Shown here: piece after piece, positions 21,775 to 36,786 of the stretch | Position numbering within the stretch: the stretch's first letter is position 1 | Layout of the letters: every line of letters begins with the position of its first letter | Origin: Astrocystis sublimbata | Lineage: Eukaryota > Ascomycota > Sordariomycetes > Xylariales > Xylariaceae | Reading direction: 5' to 3' | Assembly (NCBI GenBank): GCA_022453515.1 | Contig: JAJNNY010000015.1 | Coordinates: 372,001-436,000 of the forward strand | Length of the DNA: 64,000 bases | Translations under genes and position numbers: made by a program | The notes under the pieces: generated by a model | Told to the model about the DNA's origin: nothing | The model's input: only the letters and a program-made list of their open reading frames with translations | The model's database searches: none

Positions 21775-22867
21775 TTATAAAGGCATCACAAGTTTGCTCG
21801 CATGCACCTTTCCGAGTTTTATATCAGCCATAACCGTGGGTATGCTAGCCAAGCCCCCCTTCAGTATCTTCACAGGGTGAGGCCTGACGCTCCCCCCCCA
21901 GCAACCAACTCTCTGCCATTGCGAACAGCCGCTTGCCAAACTGCCGGTGTTCAGGCGAGGGAGGCCGTCCGTACGTTCCTGCCATACGAACTCCGTTTCC
22001 CGTGATGCAATCAGCCAAGAACCAGATAGCATGCACATCCCTCCGGGTGTACTTCACCACGGTATTGATTGCCTCGAGTGCGATATAGTTACCACCCAAT
22101 GCGCCGATAGCCTCATAACACATTTTCATATTGGCGCCATCCGTGACGCAGTCCAAGACATATCGTAAGTTGTCATTGGTAAACACACGAATATCAGCGC
22201 CGCAAGCCGGCGAATGATAATCGAAACACGCTGCGGAGCCGTAAGATTCGCATAAAGCATTGTTATCCGGGGAACAGGTAACGATGGGCATGTAACCTGC
22301 CCTACAAATCTAAAGTCACCACAATGCCAGATCTAGACGGTGGGCTGAGCGTGCTCACATTCTGAGTAACTGAGTCGCCATAGTGCCTGTAGCCGTAGCC
22401 CCCCCTGACACAAGTACAGCCTCACCGGTTCCTCCTCGCATGTCCAGGCTCAACCCAGGAGCCTGAAAGAGGGCCAAACCGGCCGTGGCGAAAGAAAGCC
22501 CAATGGCACAAGCTTGCGTGAAAGATAAAGCATCAGAAATGCGGCAGCTTATATCCTCTTCGGCTAGGGCAAACTCAGCGAAAGCACCTTTGGCCTTGTC
22601 GAAAGGGTCAGAGCCAAAGGTGACGGTAAGTACACGATCGCCCTCCTTGAACCGTGTGACACCCTCGCCGACCTTTTCGACGATGCCCGCAAAGTCGCAG
22701 CCCCCTATAGAACCGGGGGCTCTGTTAAAGTCGATGATCTTGGCGTCTCGCGGGTTAAGGCCGACCGCATGTACGCGGACTAGCATTGAGCCTTGGTGTG
22801 GTGATGGGATTTCCATATCTTTGGTCAGACGATAGCCTCTGGACTGGGCGCCAACGAGTGCTTTCAT
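21775..22867 (-). pseudogene. trans-acting enoyl reductase (LovC-like MDR), frameshifted
   Basis: Exon 1 is 22867-22359 and exon 2 begins at 22301. It is a zinc-less medium-chain reductase: the N-terminal half has VGLNPRDAKIID, GCDFAGIVEKVGEG and GDRV; the cofactor half has VLVSGGATATGTMATQLL and FDYHSPACG. These match the stand-alone ER partners of ER-deficient HR-PKSs (LovC type), which reduce the enoyl thioester on the PKS. Exon 2 runs correctly to WLLGG, where a homopolymer (C8 at 21892-21899 on the plus strand) puts it out of frame, with a stop shortly after at 21845. The next frame continues with RPHPVKILKGGL and then KLGKVHASKLV to a TAA at 21775, the expected family C-terminus. Removing one base gives about 344 residues. 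The lesion removes about 32 C-terminal residues; a sequencing error is possible. Confidence 0.82.
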
Positions 22868-23629
22868 GGTTGCTGGATGCTAAACTTCGACAATGGTTAT
22901 GAGGGAACCGGACAAATCGGAGTAGCAGGGGTCTATGAAAACTAACTACGCTTTAGACATATCATTTTGAGCGTGAAGGATGTGATTAACTCACTCCCAT
23001 AAGGCTTGCCTCAGCTCATGTAGACGAACTCGCATTTCTGCACATCACTTTGGTTCAGTTACCAGACCGGAGAAAGCGGTTTCCGGCATAAGAAGCGGTT
23101 CGCGGCGCGGTGGCGGAGCTCCATCACAGGCTAATGCACAAGCAAGCATAGACACCAACACCGAAGAAATCCTTCAGCCCCGATCCCAATACAGAATTTG
23201 TAGCTTCAGCGGAGTTCCCTATTGGATCATTAGATTTGAATCAGATGTGGTATTGATGTACTCGCTTATCGACTGCGTCATCCGATCTGACGGGGCGCGG
23301 GATCCGACAACACAGTCAGCGCAGATTTGATGATCGCCATGTTCTTCGTGAGCTTCATAGTTGTTGATATGATTAAGAGATGTCCGACTCAAAGCCTAGG
23401 CCAAGGTCGCGGCCCCTGATTTAGAGTCTAGAACCCAAAAGATTCAAGCTTACTGCGTTATAGGTGAGCTGTGAAGCCGATGTGACGTCTGGCTCTTGGT
23501 CGAGAAACACGTTAAATAACAGACCTCTAGCGTATTTCCCTTGATTCAAATCTTCATGAGGGAACTCGTCTTTCTTCAGCGTTGATTCTACTCGATCTTG
23601 AACCCTGATCGTCTCCCCAACCGTGCACG
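22868..23629. promoter_or_regulatory. Bidirectional promoter of enoyl reductase and PKS
   Basis: 762 bp between divergent ATGs. It contains a palindrome CCGGA-N10-TCCGG at 23067-23086, which also reads as CGG-N12-CCG, the form bound by Zn2Cys6 regulators. A TGACGTC (CRE/bZIP-like) lies at 23483-23489, about 140 bp before the PKS ATG. No cluster-specific Zn2Cys6 regulator gene is present in the window. Confidence 0.45.
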
Positions 23630-26600
23630 ATGAGGAGTGAGCCTATTGCAATTGTGGGCAGTAGTTGCCGCTTTCCTGGCGGCGCCACTTCGCCCTCCAA
23701 GCTCTGGGAACTGTTAGAGAAACCTCGAGATGTCGTACAGAAGATCCCAGCGTCACGGTTCAATACCAAAGCATTTTACCACTCAAATAGCCAGCATCAT
23801 GGTGTAAGTTGAGTCACCTACGCGCACTCGTTTGGCAGTCAGTTTTCGGACGTCAACTCATTCATGGATTCTGGTAACAGAGCACGAACACCCGGCACGC
23901 TTATCTTTTAGACCAAGACCCGCGTCTCTTTGACCGCGACTTCTTCTTCATCAGCCCAAAGGAGGCTGAAGCCATGGATCCTCAGCAACGCGTGCTACTC
24001 GAGACAGTGTACGAAGGTATTGAATCGACGGGTTATTCGATGCAGCAGCTTCGGGGATCGGCCACCGCCGTATTCGTGGGATGTATGAGCTTCGACTACC
24101 AATTTACAGCCATACGCGGTTTTGAGACTCTTTCGCAGTACCATGCTACTGGCACTGCTGCTTCCATTTTAGCCAACCGTCTATCGTACTTTTACGACTG
24201 GACAGGGCCCTCGGTGACTATCGATACTGCGTGCTCCTCTTGTTTAGTAGCTCTGCACCAAGCTGTCTCTGCTCTGCGGAATAGAGAGGTTACGATGGCG
24301 GTTGCGGCAGGCTCAAACCTGATTCTTGGCCCGGAGCCGTTCGTGAGCGAATCCAAGGTATGTTGTATCGGTACCCTCGATCGCGGGCCTGGAATCTTAA
24401 GCTGATCGGTCGTGGGATCAGCTCAATATGCTGTCACCGAATGGTCGGTCTTGTATGTGGGATGCCGGTGCAGATGGGTACACTCGAGGAGAGGGTTGCT
24501 CGGCCATTTTCCTCAAGACGCTCAGCCAAGCGATTGCAGACTGCGACACGATCGAATGTATCGTTCGCGAGACAGGCGTAAACTCGGATGGCAAGACGCC
24601 TGGAATCACAATGCCGAGCTCTGAGTCGCAGGCGCGGCTCATTCGAGACACTTACGCAAGGTGCGGCCTCGATCCTACTCTTGAGTCAGATCGCCCACAC
24701 TTCTTCGAGGCTCACGGCACTGGCACGCCTGCTGGAGACCGTATGTATCTTATTATGCACTTGTTTTCCGATGTGCATAGTCGCTGATTCACACCAGCTA
24801 TCGAGGCCCAGGCCATCCAGAAGGCCTTCTTTCCCAATGGGGGTAACGAGCAGCTTTTTGTTGGCAGCATAAAGACTATCATTGGACACACAGAGGGCGC
24901 TGCGGGAATCGCCGGCGTGCTCAAGGCATCGCTCGCAGTTCAACGTGGCAAGATTCCGGCAAATCTCCATTTCAATCAGCTCAACCCCAATATTAAGCCG
25001 TTTTACGCGAATCTGCGTGTCCCGACCGAGGCGAGCCCTTGGCCTGTCATCCCTGAAGGAACACCCCGCCGGGTGAGTGTGAACAGCTTCGGCTTCGGGG
25101 GTACAAATGCCCATGCCATTATCGAGAGTTGGCATGGCTCTGGTGCTCTTGCAAACGGCTATGCCATGATCGGCTGCGAGATAAATGGTCATAAGCTGAA
25201 TGACAAACGCCCAAATTCTGAAGCTTTGAACGGCGTCGTACCCAATGATGATACGACTAGAGGTGAAGTGCCCAAGCCCCAGAGCGCCGGACCTTTCGTT
25301 CTGTCCGCCAACTCCAGCACAGCCCTGGCAGCAAGTGTCGAAAGGCTAGCGAGCTACCTTCGCGCGAATCCCGAAACAAATCTCGACCAGCTTGCTTATA
25401 CTCTGTTCCGCCGGACAGACTTTCCATTCCGAGCCGCCTTTTCTGCCACACGTGTAGAGCAACTTATCGACAAGTTGGAGGCGGGCATTAACTCCCTTAA
25501 AAACAGCTCCCGTATAGCGAACATTCCCGAGACCTTGCCACCCCGGATCTTGGGCATATTCACAGGCCAAGGGGCACGATGGGCGACGATGGGCAAAGAG
25601 CTCTACGGAACTTCGACTATGTTTCGCGACACCATAGATCACATGCAAAAAAGCCTTGATTCGCTTGATATCGAGGACCGCCCTGATTGGAGACTGATCG
25701 ATCAGCTTGAAGCGCCCGCCAAGATGTCGCGCGTTAGCGAGGCCGCTGTGTCGCAGCCACTCTGCACGGCGCTCCAGATTGGCCTGGTCGAAGTCCTGCG
25801 TGCTGCTGGCATCGAATTCGCCGCTGTCGTCGGGCACTCGTCCGGCGAGATCGCCGCTGCTTATGCCGCCGGATATCTCGATGTGACGGATGCCATTCGT
25901 ATCGCATACTACAGAGGTGTACATGCCCACCTCGCCAAGGGTCCGGGCGGTAAGCGCGGCAAGATGATGGCCGTCGGCATGTCCCTGGGGCAGGCGACGG
26001 TATTCTGCGACGAGTATGACGGAGCGATCACCGTGGCAGCTAGCAATTCCCAGACTAGTTGCACTATAGCTGGTGATACCGAGGCTATTGATGAGGCTCA
26101 TGCTCGCCTCAGCGAGAACGGCATCTTTGTCCGTGTCTTGAATGTAGACACGGCTTACCACTCATCCCACATGAAGCCATGCAGCATCCCGTATCTCAAG
26201 TCCTTGAAGCAGTGTGGGATCACAGTGCATAATCGTCGAAAACAATGCAAGTGGTATTCAAGTGTCTGGGGGGCGAATGGTCGTATCCGGTCATTTGATC
26301 AGGCTGACAGTCTCCTTCTCGAGGGTCAATATTGGGTCGATAACATGACGCAGACGGTGTATTTCAAAGAAGCACTTTCACGGGCCCTGAACGAAGATCA
26401 GTGTTTTGACCTTGTTCTGGAGGTTGGCCCGCACCCGGCCCTCAAGAGCCCTAGCTCCGAAACAATTCAGCAGTTGACAAGCTTGTCTCTTCCATATTCA
26501 GGTATTTTAAAACGTGGCCAAAATGCCGTGGAGTCTTTCTGTGATGCTCTGGGGCTTTTTTGGAAGTTGTTTCCGTCGCCATGCGCATCAATTACTTTCG

Positions 26601-29600
26601 ATAAGATCCGTCATGCTTTGTCGAATAGTGCGCCTCGGAGATTCACCGTCCTGAAAAGTCTCGCAGCCTACCCCTGGGACCACCGTCATCTTATCTGGAA
26701 AGAGTCGAGATCCTCTCGTATTTTTCGTGCACCAGATCAAGCACCCCATGAACTCCTGGGGAGCGCTGTTGTGTACGGGGACCGAAGCAAGCGCGAAGTA
26801 CATTGGAAGCAACTGCTCCGATTAAGCGAGTTGCCTTGGCTTGGTGGTCATCGGATCCAGGGCGAAGTTCTGTTTCCAGCGTCTGGGTTTCTCTCAATGA
26901 CATACGAGGCCGCTATCCGCCTAGTCGAGAATCAGCAGTCGCTGCAACTTGTCGAGCTACACGATATTGCGATAGCTCGAGCTATGCGTCTCGAGGAAGA
27001 CTCATCGGGCCTAGAGGTTGTATTCGTCGTTCGCGTTACGAGCCAGACAGATGAATGCATAACAGCCGAGGTGACTTGTTACAGCGACCCTGTTGACGCA
27101 GTTCAACCTTTGGACGCCCCTCAAGCCAGACATACGTCCCATTTCACCGGCAGTGTACGACTTTGGCTAGGCGATTCTAGCCCAGATGCCTTGCCTCGTC
27201 GGGCGGAACCGCTGCTTCCCATGGACTCCTTGGACATGAAGCTTCTCTACTCAAGCTTAGCAAAGGAGGGCTTCAACTACACCGAGCCGTTCCAAGCCAC
27301 GTCAATGCTCCGAAGGCTGAACCGTGCCGTGGTGACCTTGCCTTCGGCTCCGGAAGGCTCCTCGATCCGCGCATGCATGCATCCCGCATCAGTTGATACA
27401 GCTTTCCAAGGCCTTCTGGCTGGCTTCTCTTTTCCTGGGGACGGTCGTCTTGGGAGTATATATCTACCGACGCGCATCGACTGTGTCAGGATTAGCATGA
27501 GCACAAACGGTAATTCCAATCCCATCTACACTGCTGACGCGAACGTGACTTCTGTTAGCAAAACCAGCTTTACGGGGAATGTGGACCTCTTCGACGCAGC
27601 AGACGGACGCACAGACGTACAGATAAGGGGCATACAGTTGACAGCTGTTGGCCAACGCCGAGATCCGTGGCTTTACGCTGGCACGACGTGGGTGAGAGAT
27701 ATCGGCTATGGCATTGAGCCTGGTAAGGAAGCCAGGCTTTCGGAACAAGAGCAGGTACTGTATGAGCAACTCACACGCACATCTTATTTTTACTTGCGAC
27801 AGCTCCGCAAAAAGATCTCGAAACAGGAGATCGTGCTCATGGGTAAGCACGAGAAACACATGATGACTTGGATTCTGGAGCATCTGCTGCCCGAAATCGA
27901 GGCTGGAGAGCACCCCGAAGTTCGGCCCGAGTGGAAGGATGACACGCTGGAGATGGTGCAGCATTGGCGTGACAGCCAATCGTCCGACAACAATGACATG
28001 AATATCCTCCACGCTATGGGTAAGAATCTGGTCAGCATTGTCCGTGGCATCACTCCTCCGTTAAAGGTGCTTACTCAAGACGGCATGCTCGACCGGCTCT
28101 ACGTGGAAGGCCTCGGTTCCAAAGATGGGAACGTTGATCTCGACAACATGATCAGACAGCTTGCACATCAACACCCACGTATGAATATCATCGAGATCGG
28201 AGCCGGCACAGGAGGCACCACGCGAGCTGTCGTAGATGCCTTAGGGAACAACTATGCATCCTATACATATACAGATATATCCACCGGATTCTTTGACAAT
28301 GCCCGTGCTGTGCTCGCGCAGCACATCGATAAATTCAAGTTCAAAACACTGAATATTGAGAACGAGCCGACCGATCAAGGGTTCATGGAAGAGGCTTACG
28401 ACCTGGTCGTTTCGTCAAACTGTTTGCATGCGACAGAATATTTACACGAAACTCTGCGCCACTGCCGAAAGCTTCTCCGACCAGGCGGCCGCTTGGTATT
28501 GCTAGAGATCACCAAAGATTTCTTGCCGACGCAGCTGGTCATGTCAACGCTTCCTGGATGGTTCAGAGGTATGAATGACGGGCGGATTTGGACGCCGACG
28601 GTCGGCTTGAAGCGATGGGACGAACTGTTGAAGGCCAACGGCTTCTCAGGCGTTGATGTCAGTTCAACGCCTTCATTCTGTTCCGTCATCATCAGCCAGG
28701 CGGTCGACAAGACTATACTGACCCTTCGCGAACCACTTGCAATGGTCTCAGCGGATAATACGCTAGTAGGCGATATCGTGATCGTCGGTTACGGTGTGAT
28801 CGCCAACCTGGCGTCTGAGACCCAGGCAGTGCTTCGGGCTGTTTCCACCAAAGTCACCGTGGTTGCTAGTCTCGAAGGAGTCCAGGTACCTAGGCAGGCG
28901 AGTGTGCTGTGTCTCAATGACCTTGACAGCCCAATATTCCGCGAAATGAATGAAGCGAGATTCAGAGGCTTGCAAGAGGTCATGGAGAAAGCCAAGTCCC
29001 TATTGTGGGTGACGAAAGGTGCCAAATCAGGCAATAGTCCCGAAGCCAATATCACCATTGGTCTTTCAAGCACATTGCGCGCTGAGCGCATGGACTTTAG
29101 GCTGCAGTTCCTCGATGTTGATGATCTGTCATCTTTGAACCCGTCTATGCTGGCCGAGATGCTTCTCCGCCTAGCTCTCGTAGATCCGTCAGAACCTGGC
29201 GATATGTTGTGGACCCAGGAACCCGAGCTTGTGCTCAAAAATGGCGCCATTTATATACCTCGAGTGCTATCTCTGGTCAAGATCAATCGACGATCCGCCG
29301 CAAGAATCCGAAATATTGCGGACCGAACTAGCCTCAAGTCAGATAGCACGGCCGTAATACTCAGTAAATACCAGGGCGGTTTCGAGCTAGAAGCTGTTCC
29401 AGTGTGGAATGCTAAAGAAGAAGAACTTGATTTACAAGTTACGGCTTCCTCCCTGTTTCCTTTAACTTGCGACGGTGATGCACAACTGTTCGCCTGCATC
29501 GGTCGTGAATTGGTATCGGGCGACAAAATTCTAGCACTTTCTAGCATAAACGGATCCCGCGTAGAAGTGGGTGGCGATCGTCTATTGTTTCGCTGGCAAG

Positions 29601-31294
29601 ACAACAAGTCAGACGGGGATGCCGCGGCTCAGCTGCATCAATTCCTGGTACGTGTCCTCGCCGCACGTCTGCTCGGCGGTTTGGAAGGTTCGGTGTGGGT
29701 GCATGGCGCAGCTGAAAAGATCAGAGAGGCCATTGATGAGGTCGCCCGGGATCAGGGCATCGCCATTTACCAGAGCACGTCGGATAGGTCAAGAACTTCG
29801 GGCGTCGATTTCATCCACCCTTACTTGAGGGAAGAAGACCTGCAGAAAATGCGACCGGGGAAGGCGAAGAGCTTCATCAATCTAGCAGGGGAGCAGAACG
29901 GTGCCCTGATTGCGCTGATCCAACGAACCTGGCCTGACATGACCTACGTAAGCGGAGCGGCCGATGATCTGGATTCGGGCTTAGACCTTATTGAGCTTCA
30001 AACTCTGGCCAAAAAGTTTCAACCGTCTCTGCAAGACTGCTCGGAGGGTGTTGCGGTTACCGGCATCGACCAAATTTCAAGCTTGAAAATTGAAGATGCT
30101 AGCCCTACGGCTGTTGTTGATTGGACTACCAATGACATTGTCAGCACTTCGGTCATCGCTCTTGAACACCGAGGGCTCTTCTCGTCGGATAAGACATACC
30201 TCCTGTGTGGCATGACAGGAGACTTGGGGGTCTCGGTATGCCTCTGGATGATCGAAAACGGAGCCCGAAACATAGTACTCACTAGTCGGAACCCCAACAT
30301 ATCCCCCGCTGTGTCCGAATACCTGGCGCGTAAAGGAGCAAACGTCCGACTAATGGCTGTCGACCTTGTAGACATGGAGTCTCTTCGATCTGCCTGTGCC
30401 GAGATAACCTCCACCATGCCGGTCATCGGCGGAGTCATGAACGCAGCGATGATCCTTCGCGATCGCCTGTTCCAGCATCTGTCTTGGGACGATTTCTACG
30501 CCACATTAGCGCCCAAGGTCGTTGGGTCCCGAAACCTCGACGAGTTGTTTGGAGAAGAACAGCTGGACTTCTTTATCTGTTTCTCGTCGACGACATCAAT
30601 TGTCGGAAGTATAGGACAGTCTGCCTACGCGGCTGCAAACCACTACATGGTGATTCCTGTACAGGGAAGACGGCAGCGCGGCCTGGCGGGTTCCGTGGTT
30701 CATATCGCCATCCTGACGGGCTTTGGTTACATTTTCCGTCGGGACGCGGACCATGCTGAAACGATAAATAAAGCGATTCTACCGCGATTCGACAGACAGT
30801 CCGAGACTGACTTGCACGAGATGCTAGCGGAGGCTGTGGTCTGCGGACGCGCCGGCTCGGGACAACCTGCGGAGTTGATCACGGGAATAAGGACCACCTT
30901 CCAGGGCGAGTGGCGAGACGATCCCCGTCTATCGTGCTACAGTGGACAGCAGCAAGCCCAAGATGACACCAGCACACAGCACAATACGGGCGCAATCAGC
31001 GTTCAGTCGCAGCTCGCAGTCGCCGAAGACCATGCTGAGTGTCATGCGATATTGGAGCAGAGGTTTGGGGTCGCGCTTGGTAGCATGCTTGAAATCAAGC
31101 CCGAGACCCTAGACAGCAAACTTCCCGTGGCCAATCTGGGCATTGATTCCCTGGTGGCCATACGTATTCGAGAATGGTTTTTGAAAGAGATGGGTGTCGA
31201 TGTGCCCGTTCTGAAGGTCATGTCGGATAAGTATACTATGTCGCGGATGTGTGATGATGTGTTGGTGGACTGGCGGAAGAATACCAAAACGTAA
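23630..31294 (+). CDS. Highly reducing type I polyketide synthase (KS-AT-DH-MT-psiER-KR-ACP)
   Basis: Four exons: 23630-23803, 23881-24357, 24422-24740, 24798-31294; 2488 residues, full length for the family. The KS triad is C176 (DTACSS), H315 (EAHGTGT) and H354 (GHTEG). The AT has GQGARW near 578 and S671 in GHSSGE. The DH has H1008 ([10 protein letters not shown]) and D1190 (DTAFQ). The C-methyltransferase SAM site is IGAGTGGTT near 1458. The KR has GMTGDLG near 2128 and Y2267 (SAYAAANHY). The ACP phosphopantetheine serine is S2441 (GIDSL). Between MT and KR there is no NADPH-binding ER motif, only a degenerate ER-like stretch (about 1900-2050), as in LovB. There is no thioesterase or condensation domain after the ACP. 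It therefore needs a trans-ER, the gene divergently transcribed next to it. The product is probably a methylated, partly reduced polyketide released by another factor. Confidence 0.95.
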
Positions 31295-33477
<2,183 letters not shown>

Positions 33478-35009
33478 ACATAGAAAGAATACTTTTAATA
33501 TCTCTTGAGCGCAATATAGACAATTACGCACTGGGACTTGATGTCTTCGTTTTGGATAGGGGCTCGCTCTATCATTGCCTTGTAGACAGAAAGCCTTTCC
33601 GCTTGTCTTCCGTTCAAATTCAAGATTAGGATTAGAAATGCAGCACACAAGAACTTACTCCCAAGAATCGGCACATTATTGAACATAAGCAAGGTCTGCC
33701 ATTACATCTTTCATCATCAATCACGATTCATATTCTCCAGGTTCGTTGTCAAGTGGCTGGGTCTGGAAGCCTATCTGCGCCAAGCCGCTCCCCTCTGAAG
33801 GCTTGCAGCTTGGCTCCGGTCAGACTTGAGATAGCTTGCTGAGATTTCGCCTGAGTAGAGGCCTGGGTTCCGAATATGACAAACTGGCTGGCTGTTACTC
33901 AATTGTTAGAGTTCTGCTTGGCCGACGCGCGTCAGGAGGGTCTTATTTCCATTCTGGATCAGCCCCCTCGGCCCCGACGCCATGTTTTCGTACACCTGCA
34001 TGACTGTGTCTGACTTTTCTTTTTCGCAGCTGAAGTGCGTCTGACCCCAATCTAAGCTACTCCACCAATGGGGGCTCGTGGAAATTGCCTGCTAATTCCA
34101 CCTCTTGAAGAAGCTGAGTCCTGAAATACTCGCTGCACATGAAACTTGAAATCCTGCCAACAGCGTCGATGGGGGCTTTCTCTTCTCATTTCGTGCTATT
34201 GTTATCTTCCATGAGATTTTATATTCTGGTTTATCCAAAACGAGGGCGACGTAGCTAGGCAAGAGTTAGCGAGGTGTAATCCACAAATGCAACATCGTAA
34301 CTACGAGCTTTTAATGTACCTTTCAACTCTGTTGGTCCTTGTGAAATCTACCAGCTGGTTATTGCAGTGGATTCAAGCATAATAAATTCACAAGAAGGAA
34401 TATCACTGTAATAGCTGTCACATCTTAGTTTATGTTTGAGGAACTGCTTGGTACTAACGAAAGCTTACCTCGGTAGTGTCGACCTAAAAAAGGATGTAGC
34501 GCTAAGATCACCGAACTCTCGATCTAATTCGTCCGTTATTCGTGATGTTGATGCTGTGCGATGGGGCTAAACACTAGCTGCAGCTTATAGGCTTGCCATG
34601 TTTTGTCGATTTGTCTGCACAGCGACAGGCACGTGGGGGTAAGTTTAAGTGTCCGGTGTAGTTGAGTGTAGGTAGATGTAGACCCGGACACTTAATCTTA
34701 CCCCAACGTGACAGGTTACACTAATATACTCCTTCCAACTCGTCTTCAGCGCCATAAATAGCTACAAGGTCGGAATCAGAGCTAGATATCCCTCAGCTAG
34801 GACCTTCGGAGATAAAATCTCCTCCCCAAAGGCACGTGAATATCCGCATGCCGACTCGTCATCTCTTGTCGAAAACAAAATGCCTGGGATATTCCCTAGT
34901 GACAGTAACCTTTCTTCTTCGGACATTATACATTCTTTAACCCAGCGTGTCGTTTATAGAGTTTGGGGTTACTACTTGCAACCGATAACCCATCGTTCAT
35001 TCTCTCGCC
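33478..35009. other. Intergenic, contains the MITE-like foldback
   Basis: No coding sequence recognised in 1.5 kb. The only clear structure is the 81-bp inverted-repeat element described separately. Confidence 0.5.
34630..34710. mobile_element. MITE-like foldback element with 5-bp target duplication
   Basis: Two 27-bp inverted arms begin CACGTGGGGGTAAG (left, 34630-34656) and, read inward from the right end, CACGTTGGGGTAAG (34710-34684); they match at 25 of 27 positions around a 27-nt loop. The direct repeat ACAGG flanks it exactly (34625-34629 and 34711-34715), as expected for a target-site duplication. No transposase is encoded. The superfamily is not assigned. Confidence 0.65.
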
Positions 35010-36530
35010 ATGTATAGCTCTTGGTTCAGCTACCCGATTACCCGGGCATACCCCTATCGATGGGTCACACCATTAACCATCGTGGGTGGCGTTATAGCGA
35101 TCGTTGCAGTCACGTTTATCAATCTTGCAGTAACGGGCTACGATCTTAATACCCACTATTTCACGAACCCAGACGATGTTTCGCGTTATGAGGCCAAGAG
35201 TATATACAAGTATCTGTCCGTTTTTTCGAAGACCCCGAAATCGAGATGCTCATCAACTATGCTACAGTTAAACAGCGAGGTTTTCACCCTCAACTACGCT
35301 ATGCCATACACAATATCCAGAATTTGGCTCAAGGACCCAGACATGCCCCAGGAGAATTTGGGATCCCTCAACTATCTCAACAATCAGCTTCTCGATTGCA
35401 ACGTCACGGAGGTTGGTATTCAAGTGCAAGGATCAAATACCCAAAATATTCTTTTCACCGCCCGTTCGCGCGTGGGTTTGCTGCTCACGCCGAAGGCCAC
35501 CTGCACCATTAAGATCGACTCGCCGGTCTCAAATCACCGCTCATCAAGTAGCCTGACATATTTTGAACTCGTGGGTTCTTATAAGTTGATCGATGATACA
35601 ATCCCGCGTTTTCTGTTAAGCAACACCACTGAAAAGAACAGTCTGTACTGGGGCGAATCTTTGCTACAGCTTTATTCGCTGTTTGCAGCACATGCATATT
35701 ATGACGCCGCCCAGAGCTCTACGCAGGGGGACGATTATAACGCCTATATCGAACTATCAAGGATGTCAAATGCAACAAGTGGCTCAGCAGCCGAAGTCAT
35801 GAGCGACGATTTCTTTCAAGTTGCCTGTTTCACAACATTTGGATTTTGCGGCACAGATACAAATAATATTACTGCGTTATCATCGAATGAAATCGATCCG
35901 GCTGATAGTTATAAGGACCCATACCCGAGCATCTGGAAAACGTTTAGCTTCCTGGGTAAAGCAATGTGGTTCACAGTCATGACGGATCTAGGGCAGAACA
36001 CCTCCAACCTTCCCAACATGTTGGCGTATCCGGACCTTCTCGCAAACTTAACATCGAATGTGACGAACGAGGTGGAAACATGGGACGCCGCGCGACCTAA
36101 TTTCACAGTTTTATCACCCGATACTTCACTTGCGACAACGTCGTTTGATCCATCGGCGGTACCGCAGCCCGCCCTCGGGGCACGACCGAGCTTCCTTTCC
36201 ACCACCTACGCTTGCCAGTTGCCCGAACCCCAACCTTTGGCTACTCGTATCTTTGCGATTATATATGCCGATTTGGTCTTACTTGGGGCGATATGGAGTG
36301 GCTACCAACTTCTGCTTGCTACCATAGTCAACCAGAATCATCCGTCCTCGACGCATTGCGAAGGTTGTCTCGCGAGCCAAACACCAAAGGAGTCAGAATC
36401 TTTGATTAGAACCGAATCGAACTCTGTTGACGCTGAGAAGGGGTCCCTTGTCAGTCGCGTCTCTCGAAAACAGTCTGTCACTCAAACCCGTTATATGGGA
36501 GTTGATCCCAGCGATAATGACGTTGATTGA
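35010..36530 (+). CDS. Two-span membrane protein with large extracytoplasmic domain, unknown
   Basis: 506 residues, single exon. A signal-anchor-like helix lies near 20-45 (VTPLTIVGGVIAIVAVTFI) and a second at about 411-437 (IFAIIYADLVLLGAIWSGYQ). Between them is a region of about 365 residues with many N-x-S/T sites (for example NTT, NNIT, NTS, NLT, NVT) and several cysteines, consistent with a glycosylated lumenal or extracellular domain. The C-terminal 70 residues are cytosolic and Ser-rich. Similar proteins are common and uncharacterised in ascomycetes. It sits between the OYE and the dehydrogenase, but nothing in it indicates transport or biosynthesis. Confidence 0.7.
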   Translation: MYSSWFSYPITRAYPYRWVTPLTIVGGVIAIVAVTFINLAVTGYDLNTHYFTNPDDVSRYEAKSIYKYLSVFSKTPKSRCSSTMLQLNSEVFTLNYAMPYTISRIWLKDPDMPQENLGSLNYLNNQLLDCNVTEVGIQVQGSNTQNILFTARSRVGLLLTPKATCTIKIDSPVSNHRSSSSLTYFELVGSYKLIDDTIPRFLLSNTTEKNSLYWGESLLQLYSLFAAHAYYDAAQSSTQGDDYNAYIELSRMSNATSGSAAEVMSDDFFQVACFTTFGFCGTDTNNITALSSNEIDPADSYKDPYPSIWKTFSFLGKAMWFTVMTDLGQNTSNLPNMLAYPDLLANLTSNVTNEVETWDAARPNFTVLSPDTSLATTSFDPSAVPQPALGARPSFLSTTYACQLPEPQPLATRIFAIIYADLVLLGAIWSGYQLLLATIVNQNHPSSTHCEGCLASQTPKESESLIRTESNSVDAEKGSLVSRVSRKQSVTQTRYMGVDPSDNDVD

Positions 36531-36786
36531 TTGCATGGTGGAGGATGACGGTACACCAAGTGCTCAGCACAAGCTTCGATAGATTGAGGGGAAGCCTACG
36601 CTAGCAAGGGTGCGGTAACGGGATGTCACTGAGGATACAAGCAAGTTCAATTCAAGAAGATTCAATTCTCGCAATTCATAAAATCAAACGTTATCTCATT
36701 CTACCAATTCGCTGTCTATTCCAATCCCAAACATTCAAACATGTAAAGTTCAATGTGCCAGACCCATATCATAGCCGCATAGGCAC

